Part shown: piece by piece, positions 32,482 to 37,293 of the stretch
Numbering within the stretch: position 1 is the first letter of the stretch
Layout: each line of letters opens with the position of its first letter
From: an uncultured Lachnospiraceae bacterium
GTDB taxonomy: Bacteria > Bacillota > Clostridia > Lachnospirales > Lachnospiraceae
Assembly: GCA_910587045.1 (NCBI GenBank)
Contig: CAJULG010000018.1
Location: 1 to 37,293 of the forward strand
Direction: 5' to 3'
Length of the DNA: 37,293 bases
The notes under the pieces: model-generated
What the model saw: only the letters and a program-made list of their open reading frames with translations
Told to the model about the DNA's origin: nothing
The model's database searches: none
Translations under genes and position numbers: made by a program

Positions 32482-32901
32482 ATGCCAACATTCAACCAGT
32501 TAGTTAGAAAGGGAAGAAAGACTGTAGAAGCAAAGTCTACTGCACCGGCTCTTCAGAAGGGTTACAATTCTTTAAGAAAGAAGCCAACAGATTCTTCTGC
32601 TCCGCAGAAAAGAGGTGTTTGTACTGCCGTTAAGACAGCAACCCCGAAGAAGCCTAACTCAGCGTTAAGAAAAATCGCCAGAGTTCGTCTTTCTAACGGT
32701 ATCGAAGTTACCAGCTACATCCCGGGCGAAGGTCACAACCTTCAGGAGCACAGTGTTGTTCTGATCCGTGGTGGAAGAGTAAAGGACCTTCCAGGTACCA
32801 GATATCATATTATCAGAGGTACACTGGATACAGCAGGTGTTGCTAAGAGAAGACAGGCCCGCTCTAAGTATGGTGCAAAGAGACCAAAGGATGCTAAATA
32901 A
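32482..32901 (+). CDS. rpsL: 30S ribosomal protein S12
   Basis: A 139-residue ribosomal protein of the decoding centre. M-P-T-F-N-Q-L-V-R-K-G is the usual start. The streptomycin-contact loop T-P-K-K-P-N-S-A-L-R-K keeps the wild-type lysine, and G-G-R-V-K-D-L-P-G-T-R-Y-H is intact, so there is no sign of classical streptomycin-resistance changes. An in-frame GTG at 32473 lies within the AGGAGGTG ribosome site, so ATG 32482 is the start. It is first in the order rpsL-rpsG-fusA-tuf. Confidence 0.98.
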   Translation: MPTFNQLVRKGRKTVEAKSTAPALQKGYNSLRKKPTDSSAPQKRGVCTAVKTATPKKPNSALRKIARVRLSNGIEVTSYIPGEGHNLQEHSVVLIRGGRVKDLPGTRYHIIRGTLDTAGVAKRRQARSKYGAKRPKDAK

Positions 32902-32975
32902 GCATTTCAAAACAAACAGTGCTGGAGTAGGCTATGTTTTTCCTAGATAGATAAATGTAAGCAGATCCGCACGAA

Positions 32976-33022
32976 CATACCCGAGAGGTATGAGTACCTT
33001 TAAGCTAATGATTATTAGCTTA
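32976..33022 (+). promoter_or_regulatory. Structured rpsL-rpsG intercistronic region, possible S7 autoregulatory site
   Basis: CATACC (32976-32981) pairs with GGTATG (32987-32992). The same GGTA can instead pair with TACC (32995-32998), making exclusive hairpins. TAAGCTAAT (33001-33009) pairs with ATTAGCTTA (33014-33022). In E. coli S7 represses the operon through the rpsL-rpsG gap; a similar role here is inferred. Confidence 0.4.
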
Positions 33023-33048
33023 CTATAATTTTTAAGGAGGGAAGAACC

Positions 33049-33519
33049 GTGCCACGTAAAGGACATATTCAGAAAAGAGATGTACTTCCGGATCCGATTT
33101 ATAAGGATAAAGTGGTTACAAAGCTGATCAACAACATCATGTTAGACGGTAAGAAGGGTGTTGCCCAGAGGATCGTTTATGGTGCGTTTGAACGTGTAGC
33201 TAACGAAACCGGAAGAGACGCATTGGAAGTATTTAATGAAGCAATGAATAACATCATGCCGTTACTTGAGGTAAAGGCAAGACGAATCGGCGGTGCGACC
33301 TATCAGGTGCCGATCGATGTTCGTCCTGACAGACGTCAGGCGCTGGGTCTCCGTTGGATCACCACTTATTCCCGTGGAAGAAGTGAGAAGACCATGGAAG
33401 AGAGACTCGCAAAGGAAATACTGGATGCAGCCAACAATACCGGTGCATCAGTTAAGAAGAAGGAAGATATGCACAAGATGGCAGAAGCAAACAAGGCATT
33501 TGCCCACTACAGATTCTAG
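33049..33519 (+). CDS. rpsG: 30S ribosomal protein S7
   Basis: A 156-residue primary 16S rRNA-binding protein of the small subunit head. M-P-R-K-G starts the chain, with the I-M-L-D-G-K-K, G-G-A-T-Y-Q-V-P and R-W-I-T-T-Y-S-R blocks, and A-H-Y-R-F ends it. The start codon is GTG with AAGGAGGGAAG before it. Length is typical. It lies 147 bases after rpsL, with structured RNA between. Confidence 0.98.
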   Translation: MPRKGHIQKRDVLPDPIYKDKVVTKLINNIMLDGKKGVAQRIVYGAFERVANETGRDALEVFNEAMNNIMPLLEVKARRIGGATYQVPIDVRPDRRQALGLRWITTYSRGRSEKTMEERLAKEILDAANNTGASVKKKEDMHKMAEANKAFAHYRF

Positions 33520-33563
33520 TGAAAGAGTTCTGGTGCGTATAACAAATTAAGGAGGAAAAAACC

Positions 33564-35681
33564 TTGAGTGGAAGAGAATATCCGTTAGAGAGAACTAGAA
33601 ATATCGGAATCATGGCACACATCGATGCTGGTAAGACCACTCTGACAGAACGTATACTGTATTACACGGGTGTTAACTACAAGATTGGTGATACTCATGA
33701 AGGTACAGCTACCATGGACTGGATGGAACAGGAGCAGGAGCGTGGTATCACCATTACTTCTGCAGCGACCACCTGTCACTGGACGTTACAGGAAAATTGT
33801 AAGGCAAAGCCAGGTGCGTTAGAGCATCGTATCAATATCATTGATACTCCGGGTCACGTTGACTTTACTGTAGAGGTAGAGCGTTCTCTGCGTGTACTGG
33901 ATGGTGCAGTCGGTGTCTTCTGTGCCAAGGGTGGTGTTGAGCCTCAGTCAGAAAACGTATGGCGTCAGGCAGATACCTACAATGTACCGAGAATGGCATT
34001 TATTAATAAGATGGATATCTTAGGTGCGAATTTCTATGGTGCAGTGGATCAGATCCGTACCCGGCTGGGCAAGAACGCGATCGTTACCCAGCTGCCGATC
34101 GGTAAGGAGGATGAATTCAAGGGTATCATCGATCTGTTTGAGATGAAAGCTTACATCTATAATGATGATAAGGGCGATGATATCAGCATTACTGATATTC
34201 CGGATGACATGAAGGATGAAGCGGAATTATATCGTTCAGAATTAATAGAGAAAATCTGCGAACTGGATGATGATTTAATGATGGAATATTTAGAGGGTGA
34301 AGAGCCTTCTGTCGAAGCATTGAAGACAGCACTGAGAAAGGGAACCTGTGAATGTACAGCAGTACCTGTCTGCTGCGGTTCTGCTTATCGGAACAAGGGT
34401 GTTCAGAAGCTGTTGGATTCTATTCTGGAATTCATGCCTGCACCGACTGATATTCCTGATATTAAGGGACTGGATGAGGATGGAAATGAAGTAACCAGAC
34501 ATTCATCGGATGATGAACCGTTTTCTGCTCTGGCATTTAAGATCATGGCGGATCCGTTCGTTGGTAAGCTTGCATTCTTCCGGGTGTACTCCGGTACATT
34601 GAATTCCGGTTCTTATGTATTAAATGCAACGAAGGGCAAGAAGGAGCGTGTCGGACGTATCCTGCAGATGCATGCAAATCACAGAGCGGAGCTGGATAAG
34701 GTTTATTCCGGTGATATTGCAGCAGCAGTCGGCTTTAAGATGACAACTACCGGTGATACCATCTGCGATGAACAGCATCCGGTTATCCTGGAGTCCATGG
34801 AATTCCCGGAGCCGGTTATCGAGCTGGCGATCGAGCCGAAGACCAAGGCCGGCCAGGGCAAGTTAGGTGAATCCTTAGCAAAGCTTGCAGAAGAGGATCC
34901 TACTTTCCGTGCGCATACCGATGAGGAGACCGGACAGACCATTATTGCCGGTATGGGCGAGCTTCACCTGGAGATCATCGTAGACAGACTGCTTCGTGAG
35001 TTTAAGGTCGAAGCAAATGTTGGTGCGCCACAGGTTGCATATAAGGAAACATTTACCAAGGCGGTTGATGTAGACAGCAAGTATGCAAAGCAGTCCGGCG
35101 GACGTGGACAGTACGGACACTGTAAGGTACACTTTACACCAATGGACCCGAATGGCGAGCAGACATTTGAATTTACCTCTTCCGTAGTCGGTGGTTCGAT
35201 TCCGAAGGAATATATTCCGGCTGTCGGTGAGGGTATCGAGGAAGCATCAAAGGCCGGTATCCTTGGCGGATTCCCGGTACTTGGCGTTAAGGCTGACGTA
35301 TACGATGGATCCTACCATGAAGTCGATTCATCTGAAATGGCATTCCACATTGCCGGTTCCATGGCATTTAAGGATGCGATGGCAAAGGGTGAGCCGGTAC
35401 TGCTTGAGCCGATCATGAAGGTGGAAGTGACCATGCCTGAGGAATATATGGGTGATGTCATCGGAAGCTTAAATGCGAAGCGTGGTCAGATCAACAGTAT
35501 GGATGACCTGGGCGGCGGCAAGATCGTAAGAGCATTTGTACCGCTTGCTGAGATGTTCGGCTATTCAACGGAGCTTCGTTCTTCAACACAGGGACGTGGA
35601 AATTATTCTATGTTCTTTGAAAAATATGAGAAGTGTCCGAAAAATGTTCAGGACAAGGTGCTGGCTGCAAAGAAGGGCTAA
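33564..35681 (+). CDS. fusA: Translation elongation factor G
   Basis: A 705-residue GTPase that moves tRNA and mRNA through the ribosome. The P-loop A-H-I-D-A-G-K-T-T is at about 17-25, switch II D-T-P-G-H-V-D near 94, N-K-M-D near 148 and G-S-A near 275. Domains II to V follow, including R-G-Q-Y-G-H in domain IV. The slightly long form comes from a short insert before switch II (near residues 75-85). The start is TTG with AAGGAGG nine bases before it, giving M-S-G-R-E-Y-P-L. The 172-base gap to tuf holds a hairpin and the tuf promoter. Confidence 0.98.
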   Translation: MSGREYPLERTRNIGIMAHIDAGKTTLTERILYYTGVNYKIGDTHEGTATMDWMEQEQERGITITSAATTCHWTLQENCKAKPGALEHRINIIDTPGHVDFTVEVERSLRVLDGAVGVFCAKGGVEPQSENVWRQADTYNVPRMAFINKMDILGANFYGAVDQIRTRLGKNAIVTQLPIGKEDEFKGIIDLFEMKAYIYNDDKGDDISITDIPDDMKDEAELYRSELIEKICELDDDLMMEYLEGEEPSVEALKTALRKGTCECTAVPVCCGSAYRNKGVQKLLDSILEFMPAPTDIPDIKGLDEDGNEVTRHSSDDEPFSALAFKIMADPFVGKLAFFRVYSGTLNSGSYVLNATKGKKERVGRILQMHANHRAELDKVYSGDIAAAVGFKMTTTGDTICDEQHPVILESMEFPEPVIELAIEPKTKAGQGKLGESLAKLAEEDPTFRAHTDEETGQTIIAGMGELHLEIIVDRLLREFKVEANVGAPQVAYKETFTKAVDVDSKYAKQSGGRGQYGHCKVHFTPMDPNGEQTFEFTSSVVGGSIPKEYIPAVGEGIEEASKAGILGGFPVLGVKADVYDGSYHEVDSSEMAFHIAGSMAFKDAMAKGEPVLLEPIMKVEVTMPEEYMGDVIGSLNAKRGQINSMDDLGGGKIVRAFVPLAEMFGYSTELRSSTQGRGNYSMFFEKYEKCPKNVQDKVLAAKKG

Positions 35682-35714
35682 GCAGGACAGAACTGGACTA
35701 ATAAGAAAGAAAAT

Positions 35715-35747
35715 ACCGGTATATCGCCACAAAAGCGATATGCCGGT
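35715..35747. other. 13-bp hairpin between fusA and tuf
   Basis: ACCGGTATATCGC (35715-35727) pairs with GCGATATGCCGGT (35735-35747), with one G-T pair, around CACAAAA. No T-run follows on the + strand. On the - strand it is followed by T-rich sequence. It may slow or process fusA mRNA just before the tuf promoter. Confidence 0.55.
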
Positions 35748-35759
35748 GACATAAAAGAC

Positions 35760-35788
35760 TTGAAAATATTGTTATTATCGAATATAAT
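35760..35788 (+). promoter_or_regulatory. Promoter of tuf
   Basis: TTGAAA (35760-35765), 17 bases, then TATAAT (35783-35788). It would let tuf be made in excess over rpsL, rpsG and fusA. Confidence 0.85.
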
Positions 35789-35853
35789 GTTTTCTAGCTG
35801 ATGTTTATAAGAAAGCCAGAGAGAATGGCGCATTATTAAGGAGGATATGAAAA

Positions 35854-37041
35854 ATGGCAAAGGCTAAGTTTGAGAGAAGCAAACCACATTGTAATATTGG
35901 TACCATTGGTCACGTTGATCATGGTAAGACAACTTTGACAGCTGCGATCACCAAGACATTAAATGCAAGATTAGGTACTGGTGAGGCTGTTGCATTCGAG
36001 AACATCGATAAGGCTCCGGAAGAGAGAGAAAGAGGTATTACCATTTCTACCGCTCACGTTGAGTACGAGACCGAGAACAGACATTATGCACACGTTGACT
36101 GCCCGGGCCATGCTGACTACGTTAAGAACATGATCACCGGTGCTGCTCAGATGGATGGTGCTATTCTTGTAGTAGCTGCTACTGACGGTGTTATGGCTCA
36201 GACAAAGGAGCACATCTTATTATCCCGTCAGGTAGGTGTACCTTACATCGTTGTATTCATGAACAAGTGTGATATGGTTGATGATGAGGAATTATTAGAG
36301 TTAGTTGAGATGGAAGTAACCGAGCAGTTAGAGGAATATGGTTTCACTGACTGTCCGATCGTTAAGGGTTCTGCTCTGAAGGCTCTGGAAGATCCTTCCA
36401 GCGAGTGGGGCGACAAGATCTTAGAGTTAATGAAGACGGTTGACGAGTATATCCCGGATCCGCAGAGAGATACAGATAAGCCTTTCTTAATGCCTGTTGA
36501 GGATGTATTCACCATTACTGGTCGTGGTACCGTTGCTACCGGTAGAGTAGAAGCTGGTGTGATCCATGTAAATGATGAAGTAGAGATCGTTGGTATCAAG
36601 CCAGAGGTTCAGAAGACTACTGTAACTGGTATCGAGATGTTCCGTAAGCTGTTGGATGAAGGACAGGCTGGTGATAATATCGGTGCACTGCTTCGTGGTA
36701 TCAAGAGAGAGGAAATTGAAAGAGGACAGGTTCTGTGTAAGCCAGGTACTGTTACCTGCCACAGCAAGTTTACCGCTCAGGTATACGTTCTGACCAAGGA
36801 TGAGGGTGGACGTCATACTCCTTTCTTCAACAACTATCGTCCACAGTTCTACTTCAGAACTACCGACGTAACTGGTGTATGTAACTTACCTGCAGGTACA
36901 GAGATGTGCATGCCTGGTGATAACGTAGAGATGACCATCGAACTGATTCATCCGGTAGCTATGGATCAGGGTCTGACATTCGCTATCCGTGAGGGTGGCA
37001 GGACAGTAGGTTCAGGTAGGGTTGCTACGATTATTGAGTAA
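35854..37041 (+). CDS. tuf: Translation elongation factor Tu
   Basis: A 395-residue GTPase that delivers aminoacyl-tRNA. The P-loop G-H-V-D-H-G-K-T-T is at about 18-26, R-G-I-T-I-S in switch I, D-C-P-G-H-A-D in switch II, N-K-C-D near 136 and G-S-A near 174. Domains II and III are complete, ending G-S-G-R-V-A-T-I-I-E. AAGGAGGATATG lies before the ATG. Codons are strongly biased, as expected for a highly expressed gene. It has its own promoter and a strong terminator. Confidence 0.99.
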   Translation: MAKAKFERSKPHCNIGTIGHVDHGKTTLTAAITKTLNARLGTGEAVAFENIDKAPEERERGITISTAHVEYETENRHYAHVDCPGHADYVKNMITGAAQMDGAILVVAATDGVMAQTKEHILLSRQVGVPYIVVFMNKCDMVDDEELLELVEMEVTEQLEEYGFTDCPIVKGSALKALEDPSSEWGDKILELMKTVDEYIPDPQRDTDKPFLMPVEDVFTITGRGTVATGRVEAGVIHVNDEVEIVGIKPEVQKTTVTGIEMFRKLLDEGQAGDNIGALLRGIKREEIERGQVLCKPGTVTCHSKFTAQVYVLTKDEGGRHTPFFNNYRPQFYFRTTDVTGVCNLPAGTEMCMPGDNVEMTIELIHPVAMDQGLTFAIREGGRTVGSGRVATIIE

Positions 37042-37063
37042 TTATAATTTATTTAGTAAAATC

Positions 37064-37096
37064 AAGGCTTTCGGGGATTTTCCCGAAAGCCTTTTT
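37064..37096 (+). terminator. Rho-independent terminator after tuf
   Basis: AAGGCTTTCGGG (37064-37075) pairs perfectly with CCCGAAAGCCTT (37082-37093) around GATTTT and runs into TTTTT. Confidence 0.96.
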
Positions 37097-37108
37097 ACGT
37101 TTTGATAT

Positions 37109-37138
37109 AGATTGAATGGTGCCAAAACGGTGCCATAA
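37109..37138 (+). pseudogene. Possible integrase 3'-end remnant downstream of tuf
   Basis: Reading R-L-N-G-A-K-T-V-P and then TAA resembles C-terminal ends that I recall from some Firmicutes tyrosine integrases. GGTGCC is repeated at 37118 and 37129. A stop codon lies just upstream in this frame, so at most a few codons remain. This is weak evidence and could be chance. Confidence 0.28.
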
Positions 37139-37293
37139 ATGTTAGAACGATAATAAATGTGGGGCATGGCGGTTACAGCGCCCTATATTTTTGTGGTAAA
37201 TGAGGAACGGAAATGATATAATAAACGAACAAATCGGGATTTGCAGATGAATTTCTTGAACTTTCCTTATTTTTCAAGGCTTTTAGAGCCTTA

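Larger units (their letters stand above)
37062..37284. repeat. 10-bp direct repeat flanking the tuf-downstream spacer
   Basis: TCAAGGCTTT occurs at 37062-37071, inside the tuf terminator, and again at 37274-37283. It could be the core of an old attachment site. The 200 bases between hold no gene. TATAAT at 37217-37222 may serve a gene beyond the window. Chance similarity is possible because the copy lies in AT-rich sequence. Confidence 0.3.

Noticed and set aside
32665..32910. Small - strand frame across rpsL
   Set aside because: Shadow of a ribosomal protein gene, with no support.

Overview
The window looks like the chromosome of a Gram-positive, low-to-moderate-GC anaerobe of the class Clostridia, most likely family Lachnospiraceae. 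The reasons are strong AGGAGG-type ribosome sites with short spacers, clostridial-style EF-G, EF-Tu, Mfd and SpoVG, a glgC-glgD pair, lipoprotein PrsA-like foldases, WXG100/LXG-type secretion genes and a DUF6033-type protein. No species can be named from the sequence alone. Almost every gene lies on the + strand. Only a nitroreductase and a small XRE regulator are on the - strand.

Layout. (1) 57-4338 is an accessory type VII (Esx/WXG100) secretion cassette: two small helical partner proteins, an LXG-like polymorphic effector whose 3' end is much more AT-rich, a TPR protein, and two WXG100 proteins. An intercistronic hairpin and a downstream hairpin flank the last WXG100 gene. (2) 4562-6558 holds two unrecognised overlapping genes, a multi-pass membrane protein and a soluble protein. 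(3) 6800-9517 holds glgC and glgD (ADP-glucose synthesis for glycogen) followed by spoVG and a clear terminator. (4) 9744-14422 holds an RND-family exporter with an unusual long coiled-coil insertion and a hexapeptide-repeat acetyltransferase. They lie between spoVG and its usual Firmicutes partner glmU. (5) 14526-22444 is a housekeeping operon: a GlmU homologue with only the uridylyltransferase half, pth, mfd, two tandem PrsA/SurA-like lipoproteins and a Cof-type HAD phosphatase. The prs gene often found here is absent.

(6) 22439-23035 is a convergent nitroreductase. (7) 23286-25799 is a LytTR regulator, DUF3021 membrane protein, ABC ATPase and ABC-2 permease operon. (8) 25919-28172 holds two single-pass membrane proteins, one with a duplicated ectodomain and one with an HELGH zinc-peptidase motif. 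(9) 28200-29402 is an AT-rich islet with a divergent XRE repressor and a four-helix membrane protein. (10) 29631-32296 holds a DUF6033-like gene, a BlaI/BlaR1-like pair, and what looks like a decayed second DUF6033-like gene. (11) 32372-37096 is the str operon (rpsL, rpsG, fusA) behind a consensus promoter, and tuf behind its own promoter, ending in a strong terminator. Downstream there are faint signs of an old integrative-element junction.

The observations most worth checking are the type VII cassette, where a TPR gene sits at the usual immunity-gene position, and the RND exporter with a coiled coil at the docking-domain position. Next are the BlaR1-like protease with a non-penicillin-binding ectodomain between DUF6033 relatives, the zincin/duplicated-ectodomain pair, and the one-domain GlmU. 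I found no CRISPR array, rRNA, tRNA or intact insertion sequence.
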